A DNA stretch of 52,273 nucleotides from assembly GCF_003725535.1 (NCBI RefSeq), contig NZ_RJSF01000047.1, positions 1 through 52,273 of the forward strand, written 5' to 3'. The notes beneath the pieces are model-generated. The model was given only the letters and a program-made list of their open reading frames with translations. It was not told where the DNA came from and made no database searches. Positions 1 through 9,496 of the stretch are shown in pieces. This stretch comes from Nocardioides pocheonensis (GTDB taxonomy: Bacteria > Actinomycetota > Actinomycetes > Propionibacteriales > Nocardioidaceae). Both the position numbers and the translations under genes were made by a program. How positions within the stretch are numbered: the first letter of the stretch is position 1; each line of letters starts with the position of its first letter.

Positions 1-24
1 TGCGGGGCGTCGTACGCTCGGACC

Positions 25-2850
25 ATGGACGCGACGGTCGCCCAGACGACCGGACAGACGGCCGCGCAGGCCGAGCGGCCCGTCCCGCAACCGTGGAGCC
101 TCGAGATCGATGCGGTCGCGCACCTGCTCGACACCCGGACCACTCGCGGGCTGAGCGCCGCCGAGGCCGCGGCCCGGCTCGAGCAGGACGGCCCGAACGT
201 GCTGCGCCAGGAGCCGCCGGAGCCGCGGTGGCGTGCGGTCCTCCGGCAGGTCACCGACCCGCTGGTGCTCCTGCTGCTGGCGGCGATCGCGATCTCGCTG
301 GTCGCGTGGCTGGTCGAGGGCGCGGAGGGGGTGCCGTACGACGCGGTGGTGATCGCGCTGATCGTCGTGGCCAACGCCGTCCTCGGCTACGTCCAGGAGG
401 CCCGCGCCGAGCAGGCCGTCGCGGCGCTCCAGCGGCTGACGGCGGCCACCTCGTCGGTGCTCCGGGACTCCGAGGTGGTGCGGGTCCCGTCGGCCGAGCT
501 CGTGCGGGGCGACGTGCTCGTGCTCGAGGAGGGCGACGCCGTCGGCGCGGACGCCCGCCTGGTCGAGGCGTCCGCGCTGACGGTCGGCGAGGCCTCGCTC
601 ACCGGCGAGAGCGTGCCGGTGCTCAAGGACGCGCGGACGCTTCCGGGCGCGACCGCGCTCGGCGACCGGCTGGACATGGTGTTCGGAGGCACGGCGGTGA
701 GCCGGGGACGCGGCCGAGCGATCGTGACGAGCACCGGCATGGACACCGAGATGGGGCGCGTCGCCGCGCTGCTGGAGTCGACGGAGAAGGAGAGCACGCC
801 GCTGCAGCGAGACGTCAGCAGGATCGGCCGGATGCTGGGTGTGGCCGTGATCGTGATCGCGGTGGTGGTCACCTCGGCGATCTTCCTCACCACCGAGGTG
901 CGCACCGCCTCGGAGGTCGTCGCGGTGCTGCTCATCGGCGTCTCGCTGGCGGTGGCCGCGGTGCCCGAAGGACTGCCGACGATCCTCTCGGTGGTTCTCG
1001 CGCTCGGGGTGCAGCGGATGGCCGCGCAGCGCGCGATCGTCAAGCGGCTCTCGTCGGTGGAGACGCTCGGCTCGGCGAGCGTGGTGTGCTCGGACAAGAC
1101 CGGCACGCTGACCTGCAACGAGATGACCGTGCGGGCCGTGCTCACGCCGTCGGCGTACGTCGAGGTCAGCGGCTCGGGCTACGACCCCGAGGGCGCGCTG
1201 GTCGTCGACGGCCGCCCGCTCGACGACGAGCGGGTGCTGCGCGAGGTCGAGCTGGTCATCGGCGGCGGGAGCCTCGCGAACGACGCCGCGCTCGTCGCCG
1301 ACGGCGGCTCGTGGTCGATCCAGGGCGATCCCACCGAGGCGGCCTTCCTGGTCGCGGAGGCGAAGATCGGCCTCACCGAGGCACGTCGGAACCGGTTCAC
1401 CCGGGTCGACGAGGTCCCCTTCACCTCCGAGCGCAAGCTGATGAGCGCCCTCGCGACCGACGCGGCTGCCGAGGGCCGGCTCGCGGTGGTCACGAAGGGA
1501 GCACCCGACGTGCTGCTCTCACGGTGCACCCACGAGCAGACCTCCGCGGGTATCGTCCCGCTGACCGACGTACGCCGGGCCGAGCTGCTCGCGCAGGTCG
1601 ACGCGCTCGCCGACCAGGCGTTGCGGACCCTCGGCGTCGCCTACCGGCCGCTGCCTGCCGACGCAGAGGCGGGCGAGCACCTGGAGCACGAGCTGGTGCA
1701 CCTCGGCGTGGTCGGCATCATGGACCCGGCCCGCCCCGAGGCGCAGGCGTCCGTGGCCGAGGCGCACCGCGCCGGCATCCGGGTGCTGATGATCACCGGC
1801 GACCATCCCCGCACGGCCCGGCGGATCGCCGCTGACCTGGGCCTGATCGAGCCCGGCGGGGCCGTGCTCACCGGCGCCGAGCTCGAGGCGATGGACGACC
1901 GGCAGCTCCGCGACGCGGTGCGCGACATCACGGTCTACGCCCGGGTCGCGCCCGAGCACAAGCTCCGGATCGTCCGGGCCCTGCAGGCGAACCAGCACCT
2001 GGTCGCGATGACCGGCGACGGGGTCAACGACGCTCCCGCGCTCAAGGCCGCCGACATCGGCGTCGCGATGGGCCGCTCCGGGACGGAGGTGACCAAGGAG
2101 GCCGCCGACATGGTGCTGGCCGACGACAACTTCGCCACGATCATCGCCGCGGTGCGTGAGGGGCGCGGCATCTTCAGCGACATCCGCACGTTCATCCGCT
2201 TCCTGCTCTCCTCGAACATCGGCGAGGTGCTCACGATGTTCCTCGGCGTGGTGCTGGCCGGGCCGCTCGGGCTGACCGCGGGGAGCGGGCTCGCCGTCCC
2301 GCTGCTGGCCACGCAGATCCTCTGGATCAACCTGCTCACCGACAGCGCGCCGGCCCTGGCGCTCGGGGTGGACCCGCCTCCCGACGACGTGATGAACCGC
2401 CCACCGCGGCGGATGACCGACCGGGTCATCGACCTGGACATGTGGCTCGGGATCCTCTGGGTCGGCGCGGTCATGGCTGCGGTCACCCTGGCGGCGCTCG
2501 ACCTGCGGCTCGACGGCGGCCTGCTGGGCGGGTCGGGCAGCGTCGAGAAGGCCCGCACGGTCGCGTTCACCACGCTGGTCCTGGCCCAGCTGTTCAACTG
2601 CCTCAACGCCCGCTCCGACCGGGTCAGTGCCTTCCGCCGGCTGTTCACGAACCGGTGGCTGTGGGCCGCGATCGCCCTCTCCGCGGCGCTGCAGGTCGCG
2701 GTCGTGCACGTCGGCTTCCTCAACCGCGCCTTCGACACCGTGCCGATGAGCCCCTCGGACTGGGCCCTCGCCGTCGGACTGGCCAGCCTCGTGCTCGTCG
2801 CCGACGAGGCGAAGAAGCTGGTCGAGCGGGCCGTGCTGCACCGCCGGTGA
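25..2850 (+). CDS. P2-type cation-transporting ATPase (calcium class)
   Basis: This 941-residue membrane pump should use ATP to move a divalent cation, probably Ca2+ (Mn2+ is possible), out of the cytoplasm. An N-terminal cation-ATPase domain is followed by the actuator motif TGES near residues 193-196, the PEGLP motif of membrane helix M4 near 314, the phosphorylated Asp357 in DKTGTLT, the hinge motif GDGVNDAPAL near 664, and an M6 segment NLLTDSAPALALG carrying Asn and Asp of the kind that bind Ca2+ in SERCA/PMR1-like pumps. The length fits the family (about 900-950). The ATG at 25 is preceded by TACGCT at 13-18 with a 6-nt gap and no Shine-Dalgarno, so the transcript is probably leaderless. 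Ion specificity cannot be read from sequence alone. Confidence 0.93.
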   Translation: MDATVAQTTGQTAAQAERPVPQPWSLEIDAVAHLLDTRTTRGLSAAEAAARLEQDGPNVLRQEPPEPRWRAVLRQVTDPLVLLLLAAIAISLVAWLVEGAEGVPYDAVVIALIVVANAVLGYVQEARAEQAVAALQRLTAATSSVLRDSEVVRVPSAELVRGDVLVLEEGDAVGADARLVEASALTVGEASLTGESVPVLKDARTLPGATALGDRLDMVFGGTAVSRGRGRAIVTSTGMDTEMGRVAALLESTEKESTPLQRDVSRIGRMLGVAVIVIAVVVTSAIFLTTEVRTASEVVAVLLIGVSLAVAAVPEGLPTILSVVLALGVQRMAAQRAIVKRLSSVETLGSASVVCSDKTGTLTCNEMTVRAVLTPSAYVEVSGSGYDPEGALVVDGRPLDDERVLREVELVIGGGSLANDAALVADGGSWSIQGDPTEAAFLVAEAKIGLTEARRNRFTRVDEVPFTSERKLMSALATDAAAEGRLAVVTKGAPDVLLSRCTHEQTSAGIVPLTDVRRAELLAQVDALADQALRTLGVAYRPLPADAEAGEHLEHELVHLGVVGIMDPARPEAQASVAEAHRAGIRVLMITGDHPRTARRIAADLGLIEPGGAVLTGAELEAMDDRQLRDAVRDITVYARVAPEHKLRIVRALQANQHLVAMTGDGVNDAPALKAADIGVAMGRSGTEVTKEAADMVLADDNFATIIAAVREGRGIFSDIRTFIRFLLSSNIGEVLTMFLGVVLAGPLGLTAGSGLAVPLLATQILWINLLTDSAPALALGVDPPPDDVMNRPPRRMTDRVIDLDMWLGILWVGAVMAAVTLAALDLRLDGGLLGGSGSVEKARTVAFTTLVLAQLFNCLNARSDRVSAFRRLFTNRWLWAAIALSAALQVAVVHVGFLNRAFDTVPMSPSDWALAVGLASLVLVADEAKKLVERAVLHRR

Positions 2851-2907
2851 CCCCGGTCCCGTCGCGGCGTACGCCAGGTCACACCGGACGGATCTGGCCT
2901 CAGGACG

Positions 2908-2934
2908 TTGACAGCACTACTGTCACGGTAGTTC
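2908..2934 (+). promoter_or_regulatory. Promoter and palindromic operator before the LLM oxidoreductase
   Basis: A consensus -35 TTGACA lies at 2908-2913. A palindrome, ACTAC-N7-GTAGT (2916-2932; its core also reads as CTACnGTnACnGTAG), covers the spacer and a weak -10 (TAGTTC, 2929-2934, 15-nt spacer). The layout suggests a TetR-like repressor site. No cognate regulator is adjacent. Confidence 0.5.
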
Positions 2935-2959
2935 CCCGTCCGCGACGACAAGGTGCCCG

Positions 2960-4000
2960 ATGAAGCTCTCCACGATGTTGATGTACGACGGCAACCCCCG
3001 CACCGCCGCCGACCAGGTGGTCGCGCTCGAGAAGGCCGGGCTGGACACCGTCTGGGTTGCGGAGGCCTACGGCTTCGACTCCCCCACCCTGATGGGCTAC
3101 CTGGCAGCGAAGACCGAGACCGTCGAGATCGGGTCGGCGATCCTCAACATCTACTCGCGCACCCCGGGCGCCCTGCTGCAGACCGCCGCCGGCCTCGACA
3201 ACGTGTCGCAGGGTCGCGCGATCCTCGGCCTGGGGGCGTCCGGCCCGCAGGTGATCGAGGGCTTCCACGGCGTGCCGTACTCGAAGCCGCTCGGCCGCAC
3301 CCGGGAGATCATCGAGATCATCCGCGCCGGCATGAGCCGGGAGAGGCTCACCAGCGACGGCATCTTCACGCTGCCGCTCGACAAGGAGCACGGCGCGGTG
3401 ACCGGCCTGGGCAAGCCGCTCAAGCTCCTCACCAAGCCGGAGCGTTCGAGCGTGCCGATCTACGTCGCTGCCCTCGGGGAGAAGAACGTCGAGCTGGTCG
3501 GCGAGATCGCCGACGGCTGGCTGCCGCACCTGTACTACCCGGAGAAGGCCGCGAGCGTGTGGGGCGAGCCGCTGGCCGCCGGGGCGAAGAACCGCTCCGC
3601 GGACCTCGGCCCGCTGGAGGTCGTGGCCGGCGGCATGGTCGCGATCGGTGAAGGCCCGGAGACCAAGGCGCTGCTCGACTTCGCGCGCCCGCTCTTCGCG
3701 CTGTACGTCGGGGGCATGGGCGCGAAGGGCCGGAACTTCTACAACGACCTGGCCTGCCACTACGGCTACGAGAAGGAGGCCGCGGAGATCCAGGAGCTGT
3801 ACCTCAACGGCAACAAGCGCGACGCCGAGGCGCTGGTGCCGCTGGAGTGGCTCGAGGCCGCGAACCTGGTCGGCCCGGAGTCCTACGTCAAGGAGCGGAT
3901 CGCGGCCTTCGCCGAGTCCGGCGTCACCAGTCTCAACGTCACGCCGGTGGGCGACGACCCGGCCGACATCATGGCCCGGCTCAAGCAGTGGGTCTCCTGA
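2960..4000 (+). CDS. LLM-class F420-dependent oxidoreductase
   Basis: A 346-residue luciferase-like TIM-barrel enzyme, expected to use coenzyme F420 for hydride transfer to an unknown substrate in the cytoplasm. The N-terminal strand MKLSTMLMYDGNP, the segment GLDTVWVAEAYGFDSPTLMGYLA and the block QGRAILGLGASGPQVIEGFHG resemble the MER/F420 branch of the LLM family rather than FMN monooxygenases. The ATG at 2960 has an AAGGTG Shine-Dalgarno a few bases upstream. fbiC, which makes the F420 chromophore, starts 69 bp downstream on the same strand but appears to have its own promoter. F420 use is inferred from family and neighbour; the substrate is unknown. Confidence 0.88.
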   Translation: MKLSTMLMYDGNPRTAADQVVALEKAGLDTVWVAEAYGFDSPTLMGYLAAKTETVEIGSAILNIYSRTPGALLQTAAGLDNVSQGRAILGLGASGPQVIEGFHGVPYSKPLGRTREIIEIIRAGMSRERLTSDGIFTLPLDKEHGAVTGLGKPLKLLTKPERSSVPIYVAALGEKNVELVGEIADGWLPHLYYPEKAASVWGEPLAAGAKNRSADLGPLEVVAGGMVAIGEGPETKALLDFARPLFALYVGGMGAKGRNFYNDLACHYGYEKEAAEIQELYLNGNKRDAEALVPLEWLEAANLVGPESYVKERIAAFAESGVTSLNVTPVGDDPADIMARLKQWVS

Positions 4001-4056
4001 CCCTGACCGCTCCGACCGCTCCCCGGGCGCGCCCTTCGGGGCGCGGCCCCGGTCGA

Positions 4057-4062
4057 TAGCCT
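4057..4062 (+). promoter_or_regulatory. -10 box of leaderless fbiC
   Basis: TAGCCT is followed by exactly 7 nt and then the fbiC ATG at 4070, with no Shine-Dalgarno between. This is the spacing expected if transcription starts on the A of the start codon. Confidence 0.6.
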
Positions 4063-4069
4063 GTCGTCG

Positions 4070-6655
4070 ATGGCCGCCACCGAGAGCACCCCGACCCCGC
4101 AGCAGGTACGCCGCGCCCTGGCGCGCGCCGAGCGGGGCGCCGCGCTCGACGCGGCCGAGGCCACCGTGCTGCTGGCGGCGCGCGGCGACGATCTCGAGCG
4201 GCTGACCTCGGTGGCTGCGCGGGTCCGTGACCGTGGCCTGGAGGACGCCGGCCGGCCGGGCGTGGTGACCTACTCGCCGAAGGTGTTCATCCCGGTCACC
4301 CGGCTGTGTCGCGACCGCTGCCACTACTGCACGTTCGTCGAGACGCCGGGCCAGGCCGCGCGCGACGGCCGGGCGCCGTACCTCTCCCCCGACGAGGTGC
4401 TGGCGATCGCCGCCGAGGGCGCCGCGCTCGGCTGCACCGAGGCGCTCTTCACGCTCGGCGACCGGCCGGAGGACCGCTGGCCCGAGGCCAAGGCGTGGCT
4501 CGACGAGCAGGGCTACGACTCGACCCTGGCCTACGTGCGGGCGCTGGCGATCCGCGTGCTCGAGGAGACCGGGCTGCTGCCGCACCTGAACCCCGGCGTG
4601 ATGTCCTGGGAGGAGCTGAACCGGCTGAAGCCGGTCGCCCCCTCCATGGGGATGATGCTCGAGACCACCTCCCGGCGACTGTTCGAGGAGAAGGGGCAGG
4701 CCCATTTCGGCTCCCCCGACAAGGACCCCGCCGGCCGCCTCCAGGTCCTGGAGGACGCCGGCCGGCTCTCGATCCCGTTCACGACCGGCCTCCTGATCGG
4801 GATCGGCGAGACCCTCGAGGAGCGGGCGGACTCGATCTTCGCGATCCGCCGCGTCGCCCGGCAGTACCGCAACGTCCAGGAAGTCATCATCCAGAACTTC
4901 CGCGCCAAGCCGGACACCGCGATGCGGCACACCGACGACCTCGCGCTCGACGAGTACGTCGCCGCCATCGCCGTCGCGCGCATCGTGCTCGGCCCCAAGG
5001 TCCGCCTCCAGGCCCCACCGAACCTCGTGGACAGCTCTGAAGGATCCGGGGAGTGCGCCAGGTTGTTGGGGGCGGGCGTCGACGACTGGGGCGGCGTCTC
5101 GCCGCTCACGCCCGACCACGTGAACCCCGAACGCCCGTGGCCCTCCCTCGAGCGGCTCCGGTCGGTCACGGCCACCGCCGGCTTCGACCTGCGCGCGCGC
5201 CTCACCGCGCACCCCGAGTACGTCCTGGCCGGCGAGCCCTGGATCGACCCCCGCGTGTCCGCCCACGTCGCCGCCCTCGCCGGTGACGACGGCCTCGTGT
5301 CCGCGGAGATCACCGACGGCGCCGCGCGCCCGTCCGGCCTGCCGTGGCAGGAGCCCGACGGCGGCTTCGCGGTCGCCGGCCACGGTCGCGTCGACCTTCA
5401 CACCGCCGTCGACACCGAGGGCCGCTCCGCCGACCGCCGCTCCGACTTCGCCGACGTCTACGGCGACTGGGACGAGCTCAAGGACGGGATAGTCCGGCAC
5501 GAAAAGCATGCCGCTTCGGACATTTCGGCGTCCGAACGTGACGGACTATCCGCCCTTCGAGCAGCCGAGAAGGACCCCGGCAACCTCTCCGACGAGCACG
5601 CCCTCACCCTGATGACCGCCGAGGGCGACCTGCTGGCCGACGTGATCGCCCTGGCCGACCAGCTGCGCCGCGACACCGTCGGCGACGAGGTGACCTACGT
5701 CGTCAACCGGAACATCAACTTCACCAACGTCTGCTACGTCGGCTGCCGCTTCTGTGCGTTCGCGCAACGCCGCACCGACGCCGACGCCTACTCGCTCTCG
5801 CTCGAGCAGGTGGCCGACCGCGCCGAGGAGGCGTGGAAGCTGGGCGCCACCGAGGTCTGCATGCAGGGCGGCATCGACCCCGAGCTGCCCGGCACGGCGT
5901 ACTTCGACCTGGCTGCCGCAGTGAAGAACCGCGTGCCCGACATGCATGTGCACGCGTTCTCCCCCATGGAGATCGTCAACGGCTCCTCGCGCACCGGCCT
6001 GTCCTTCGAGGACTTCCTGATCAAGGCGCGCGAGTCCGGCCTCGACACGATCCCCGGCACCGCGGCGGAGATCCTCGACGACGACGTGCGCTGGGTGCTC
6101 ACCAAGGGCAAGCTGCCGACCCGTACCTGGATCGAGATCGTCAGCACCGCGCACCGCGTCGGCGTGCGGTCGAGCTCGACGATGATGTACGGCCACGTCG
6201 ACAACCCGCGCCACTGGGTCCAGCACCTCCGCGTGCTCGCGCGGATCCAGGAGCAGAACCTCGAGCAGGGCGTCGCCGGCTTCACCGAGTTCGTGCCGCT
6301 GCCGTTCGTGCACCACTCCGCGCCGATCTACCTGGCCGGCGTCGCCCGGCCGGGGCCGACCCTGCGCGACAACCTCGCGGTCCACGCGATGGCCCGGATC
6401 ATGCTCCACGGCCGGATCGACAACATCCAGACCAGCTGGGTCAAGCTCGGCGTCGACGGCACGCGCGCGATGCTGCGCGCCGGAGCGAACGACCTCGGCG
6501 GCACGCTGATGGAGGAGACCATCTCGCGGATGGCCGGCTCGGAGCACGGGTCGGCCAAGACCGTCGAGGAGCTGGTCGAGATCGGCGCCGGCATCGGCCG
6601 CCCGGTCGTGGAGCGTACGACGACGTACCGCCGCACCCGATCCGCCCAGCGCTGA
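4070..6655 (+). CDS. fbiC: FO synthase, fused CofG-CofH radical SAM protein
   Basis: FbiC makes 7,8-didemethyl-8-hydroxy-5-deazariboflavin (FO), the chromophore of coenzyme F420, from tyrosine and 5-amino-6-ribitylaminouracil. The 861-residue protein has both halves: an N-terminal CofG radical-SAM domain with Cys80, Cys84 and Cys87 (CRDRCHYC), and a C-terminal CofH domain with Cys555, Cys559 and Cys562 (CYVGCRFC). Fusion and length match mycobacterial FbiC. The ATG at 4070 fits the leaderless -10 box just upstream. The linker between the halves (about residues 473-494) is encoded by a strongly palindromic, locally AT-richer segment that looks like an in-frame insertion. The preceding gene is a likely F420 user. 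Confidence 0.96.
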   Translation: MAATESTPTPQQVRRALARAERGAALDAAEATVLLAARGDDLERLTSVAARVRDRGLEDAGRPGVVTYSPKVFIPVTRLCRDRCHYCTFVETPGQAARDGRAPYLSPDEVLAIAAEGAALGCTEALFTLGDRPEDRWPEAKAWLDEQGYDSTLAYVRALAIRVLEETGLLPHLNPGVMSWEELNRLKPVAPSMGMMLETTSRRLFEEKGQAHFGSPDKDPAGRLQVLEDAGRLSIPFTTGLLIGIGETLEERADSIFAIRRVARQYRNVQEVIIQNFRAKPDTAMRHTDDLALDEYVAAIAVARIVLGPKVRLQAPPNLVDSSEGSGECARLLGAGVDDWGGVSPLTPDHVNPERPWPSLERLRSVTATAGFDLRARLTAHPEYVLAGEPWIDPRVSAHVAALAGDDGLVSAEITDGAARPSGLPWQEPDGGFAVAGHGRVDLHTAVDTEGRSADRRSDFADVYGDWDELKDGIVRHEKHAASDISASERDGLSALRAAEKDPGNLSDEHALTLMTAEGDLLADVIALADQLRRDTVGDEVTYVVNRNINFTNVCYVGCRFCAFAQRRTDADAYSLSLEQVADRAEEAWKLGATEVCMQGGIDPELPGTAYFDLAAAVKNRVPDMHVHAFSPMEIVNGSSRTGLSFEDFLIKARESGLDTIPGTAAEILDDDVRWVLTKGKLPTRTWIEIVSTAHRVGVRSSSTMMYGHVDNPRHWVQHLRVLARIQEQNLEQGVAGFTEFVPLPFVHHSAPIYLAGVARPGPTLRDNLAVHAMARIMLHGRIDNIQTSWVKLGVDGTRAMLRAGANDLGGTLMEETISRMAGSEHGSAKTVEELVEIGAGIGRPVVERTTTYRRTRSAQR
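5487..5551. repeat. Palindromic element inside fbiC linker
   Basis: Outer arms at 5487-5501 and 5537-5551 pair over 14 of 15 positions (GGATAGTCCGGCACG against CGTGACGGACTATCC). An inner perfect hairpin has arms TTCGGAC (5515-5521) and GTCCGAA (5530-5536). Thirteen unpaired bases (5502-5514) lie on one side only. The open reading frame is kept through it. The base composition and repeat structure differ from the rest of fbiC. Confidence 0.7.
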
Positions 6656-6676
6656 GCCGCCCAACGCTGAGCCGTG

Positions 6677-6732
6677 GGTCCCAGCCCGAGGAGCCGACGG
6701 GTCGATGCACCCGAACCGGCGGCCCTGGGACC
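6677..6732. terminator. Candidate bidirectional terminator between fbiC and xylB
   Basis: The convergent gap after fbiC and xylB holds GGTCCCAG (6677-6684) paired with CTGGGACC (6725-6732), enclosing a second small hairpin (CGGGT 6698-6702 with ACCCG 6709-6713). There is no T-tract, as is common in high-GC bacteria, so this is only a candidate. Confidence 0.4.
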
Positions 6733-6773
6733 GGAACCCACGACTCAACGGGTCTGTGGGTCCCCAGAGCCGG

Positions 6774-8192
6774 CTACGAGGCTACCCCCGGGGTCCGGTC
6801 GAGAGTCAGCTCCCGCGCCGCGGCGTAGCGGGCTCGGACCTGCGGCGTGGGATCGGCCTCGCTGACCTCGGCGGTCGGCAGCTCCCAGGCCGGTGGCTCG
6901 GCCTCACCGGAGAGCACCCACGCCGCCTGCCGGGCGGCGCCGCGGGCGACGTACTCGAGCCGGTGCGGCACGTGCACGGGGTGCCCGAGCACGGACGGCG
7001 CAATCCTGCGCACCGCCTCGGACGCAGCGCCGCCGCCGGTCAGCAGCACGCGGCGCACCACACTGCCCTGGGCCTCGAGGGCGTCCAGGCAGTCGGCCAG
7101 GCTGCAGAGCAGGCCCTCGACCGCGGCCCGGGCCAGGTGAGCCGGCTCGGCGGTGTCGAGCGTCAGCCCGTGGAGGGACGCGGTCGAGTCGGGCTTGACC
7201 GGCGTGCGCTCGCCCTCGAGGTAGGGCACCATCACGAGCCCGCCGGCGCCGGCCGGCGCCGAGAGCGCGAGCCGGGACAGACCGTCGTGGTCGACACCGA
7301 GCATCCGGCACGCCGCGTCGAGGATCCGCGCGGCGTTGAGCGTGGCCACCAGCGGGAGGTACCGACCCGTGGCGTCGGCGAAGCCCGCCACGATGCCGGA
7401 GTGGTCACGCGCCGGGACCTCGGAGACCGCGCACGCAACACCCGAGGTGCCGATCGAGACCACCACGTCGCCCGGTCCGGCGCCGAGCCCGAGGGCGGCG
7501 GCGGCGTTGTCCCCGGTGCCCGGACCGAGGATCGCCCCGAGACCGGCAACCGCTCCGGCCTCCTGGCGGGGTCCGAGCACGGTGGGCACCTGCGCGTCGT
7601 GGCCGAGCCCCCGGACCAGGAGGTCGTGGCGATAGGCGTCGTCGACGGTGGACCAGTAGCCGGTGCCGCTGGCGTCGCCGCGATCCGTGACGAGGGCGTC
7701 CAGCCCGCGCGCACCGGCGAGCTGCCAGGTCAGCCAGTCGTGCGGCAGGCAGACCGCCGCCGTCCGGCCGGCGTGGTCCGGCTCGTGCTCGGCCAGCCAG
7801 CGCAGCTTGGTCACCGTGACCGACGCGACCGGCACCACGCCGATCTGCTCCGCCCATGCCTCCGGGCCACCGAGCTCCGCGACGAGGTCGAGCGCGGCAC
7901 CGGCGGAGCGGTTGTCGTTCCACAGCAACGCCGGGCGGACGACCGCTCCGGCGTCGTCCAGGCAGACCATGCCGTGCTGCTGGCCGCCGACCGAGACGGC
8001 GGCCACGTCGTCCAGACCGCCCGCCTCGTCGATCGCGCTGCGCAGGGCCACGAGCCAGGCGGCAGGGTCCACCTCGGTGCCGTCGGGGTGGCTCGCCCGG
8101 CCCTGCCGGACGACGTCACCGGTCGCAGCGTCGACCACGACCACCTTGCAGGACTGGGTGGACGTGTCCACCCCGGCGACCAGGCGTGTCAT
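6774..8192 (-). CDS. xylB: Xylulokinase
   Basis: A 472-residue FGGY-family sugar kinase that should phosphorylate D-xylulose to xylulose 5-phosphate for the pentose phosphate pathway. The start [20 protein letters not shown] is the phosphate-binding strand of FGGY kinases. The block [10 protein letters not shown], the substrate-region LLWNDNRS and the C-terminal [11 protein letters not shown] are also typical. The ATG at 8192 begins 4 bp after the xylA stop, so the two are translationally coupled. The reading frame stays open upstream, but that portion overlaps xylA and is a shadow. Xylulose specificity is supported by the xylA neighbour and the divergent sugar transporter. Confidence 0.94.
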   Translation of the reverse strand: MTRLVAGVDTSTQSCKVVVVDAATGDVVRQGRASHPDGTEVDPAAWLVALRSAIDEAGGLDDVAAVSVGGQQHGMVCLDDAGAVVRPALLWNDNRSAGAALDLVAELGGPEAWAEQIGVVPVASVTVTKLRWLAEHEPDHAGRTAAVCLPHDWLTWQLAGARGLDALVTDRGDASGTGYWSTVDDAYRHDLLVRGLGHDAQVPTVLGPRQEAGAVAGLGAILGPGTGDNAAAALGLGAGPGDVVVSIGTSGVACAVSEVPARDHSGIVAGFADATGRYLPLVATLNAARILDAACRMLGVDHDGLSRLALSAPAGAGGLVMVPYLEGERTPVKPDSTASLHGLTLDTAEPAHLARAAVEGLLCSLADCLDALEAQGSVVRRVLLTGGGAASEAVRRIAPSVLGHPVHVPHRLEYVARGAARQAAWVLSGEAEPPAWELPTAEVSEADPTPQVRARYAAARELTLDRTPGVAS

Positions 8193-8196
8193 CGGC

Positions 8197-9357
8197 TCAA
8201 CGGACGCCGTAGAGGTGCTCGAGCGCGAGCTGGTCCAGACGCTCGAACCCCATGCCCCGCTCGGCGGCGGCGTCGGGGTCGAAGGCCTCCGCACGGAGGT
8301 CCTCGATCGTCTCGCCCTCGGCCACGGTCGGCACGCCGAGCTGGTCGACACGAGCCAGCCGCAACGCCTCCTGCACCTCGGGGTCGGCGCGGAACGCACG
8401 CGACTTCTCCCGCAGGATCAGGTAGTTGCGCATGCAGCCCTCGGCCGACGCCCAGACACCGTCCATGTCCTCGGTGCGCGGCGGCTTGAAGTCGAAGTGC
8501 CGCGGCCCGTCGTAGCCACCGTGCTCGAGGATGTCGACGGTCCAGAACGCACCCCGGGCGTTGCCGGCGCCGAAGCGCAGGTCCTGGTCGTAGCGCGGGC
8601 CGGTCTGGCCGTTGAGGTCGGCGTGGAACAGCTTCCCGTGCCAGAGCGCCTGGGCCAGCCCGTGGGCGTAGTTGAGCGAGGCCATCTCCTCGTGACCGAC
8701 CTCGGGGTTGAGCCCGACCAGCTCGGGGTGGTCGAGCTCGTTGATGAACGCGAGCGCGTGCCCGATGGTCGGCAGGAGGATGTCGCCCCGTGGCTCGTTG
8801 GGCTTGGGCTCGATCGCGAAGCGCAGGTCGTAGCCCTGGTCGACGACGTACTGGCCGAGCAGGTTGAAGGCCTCGGCGTACCGGTCCAGCGCGGCGCGGA
8901 TGTCCTTGGCAGCGCCGGACTCCGCGCCCTCACGACCGCCCCAGGCGACGAAGATGCGGGCACCCATCTCGACCGCGAGGTCGATGTTGTCCAGGGCCTT
9001 GCGGAGCGCGAACCGGCGTACGTCGCGGTCGTTGTTGGTGAAGCCGCCGTCACGGAAGACGGGGTGGCTGAACAGGTTCGTGGTGATCATCGGGACCACC
9101 AGCCCGGTCTCGTCGAGCGCCTTGCGCAGCGGGGCGAGGTGGGCCTTCTTGGTGGCCTCGTCGGCACCGAACGGGAACACGTCGTTGTCGTGGAACGTGA
9201 TGCCGTAGGCCCCCAGCTCGGCCAGCCGGTGGATCGCCTCGGCGGGGTCGAGCGGCGGACGGATCGCGCCGCCGAAGACGTCGACCCCCTGCCACCCGAC
9301 GGTCCACAGTCCGAAGGTGAAGCGGTCCTCGCGCGTCGCGGTGTACTCCATGTCCAT
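8197..9357 (-). CDS. xylA: Xylose isomerase
   Basis: This 386-residue TIM-barrel metalloenzyme interconverts D-xylose and D-xylulose (and D-glucose and fructose), normally with two Mg2+ or Mn2+ ions. Family landmarks are [13 protein letters not shown] at the N-terminus, the catalytic-His strand [13 protein letters not shown], and metal-ligand blocks [13 protein letters not shown] and [14 protein letters not shown]. The length fits actinobacterial group I enzymes. The ATG at 9357 is chosen because AAGGG lies just upstream; a second ATG two codons later (9351) is nearly as good. The frame is open far upstream to 9909, but that stretch overlaps the divergent transporter gene. xylA is first in the xylAB operon. 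Confidence 0.96.
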   Translation of the reverse strand: MDMEYTATREDRFTFGLWTVGWQGVDVFGGAIRPPLDPAEAIHRLAELGAYGITFHDNDVFPFGADEATKKAHLAPLRKALDETGLVVPMITTNLFSHPVFRDGGFTNNDRDVRRFALRKALDNIDLAVEMGARIFVAWGGREGAESGAAKDIRAALDRYAEAFNLLGQYVVDQGYDLRFAIEPKPNEPRGDILLPTIGHALAFINELDHPELVGLNPEVGHEEMASLNYAHGLAQALWHGKLFHADLNGQTGPRYDQDLRFGAGNARGAFWTVDILEHGGYDGPRHFDFKPPRTEDMDGVWASAEGCMRNYLILREKSRAFRADPEVQEALRLARVDQLGVPTVAEGETIEDLRAEAFDPDAAAERGMGFERLDQLALEHLYGVR

Positions 9358-9366
9358 CACATCCCT

Positions 9367-9392
9367 TGATCGTTCTGGCAGACAACAAAACC
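9367..9392 (-). promoter_or_regulatory. Degenerate second ROK half-operator at the xylA promoter
   Basis: On the minus strand GGTTTTGTTGT (9392-9382) matches 10 of 11 bases of the left arm of the main operator (GGTTATGTTGT). The other arm (9367-9376) is poorly conserved. The box contains the likely xylA -10 (TTTTGT). Confidence 0.5.
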
Positions 9393-9406
9393 GGTCTACA
9401 CCTGCC

Positions 9407-9435
9407 TGTACAAGCCGCATGGAGGCGGTTATGTT
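9407..9435. promoter_or_regulatory. Divergent xyl promoter sharing one palindromic -35 hexamer
   Basis: TGTACA (9407-9412) is self-complementary. To the right, a 17-nt spacer leads to TATGTT (9430-9435) for the transporter operon. To the left, a 16-nt spacer leads to TTTTGT (9390-9385) for xylAB. Both -10 regions sit inside GGTT(A/T)TGTTGT boxes. Confidence 0.45.
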
Positions 9436-9452
9436 GTTTTGGACAACATAAC
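9428..9452. promoter_or_regulatory. ROK-type (XylR-like) operator
   Basis: A perfect inverted repeat, GTTATGTTGT-N5-ACAACATAAC, with 10-bp arms. The form (TTG-rich arm, short spacer, ACAA-rich arm) resembles operators of XylR-type ROK repressors. The presumed regulator is encoded at 12841-14061, at the end of the transporter operon. Confidence 0.75.
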
Positions 9453-9471
9453 GCGTGACGGCCGTCACGCG
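9452..9471. promoter_or_regulatory. CRP/GlxR-like palindrome in the xyl promoter region
   Basis: A perfect 20-bp palindrome, CGCGTGACGGCCGTCACGCG, with the core GTGA-N6-TCAC of CRP-family sites. It directly abuts the ROK operator and precedes the transporter start codon by 25 bp. Because it is downstream of the -10, it may act as a roadblock or in catabolite control; that role is inferred. Confidence 0.5.
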
Positions 9472-9496
9472 CGAGACTCCTCTGGAGGTTGGACAG

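Noticed and set aside
1519-2841. 440-codon minus-strand frame opposite the P-type ATPase
   Set aside because: Shadow of the ATPase; no ribosome binding site or domain motif.
2900-5509. 869-codon open frame on the minus strand
   Set aside because: It is antisense to the LLM oxidoreductase and fbiC, is rich in Arg/Gly/His/Pro without domain patterns, and is explained by the high third-position GC of the real genes.
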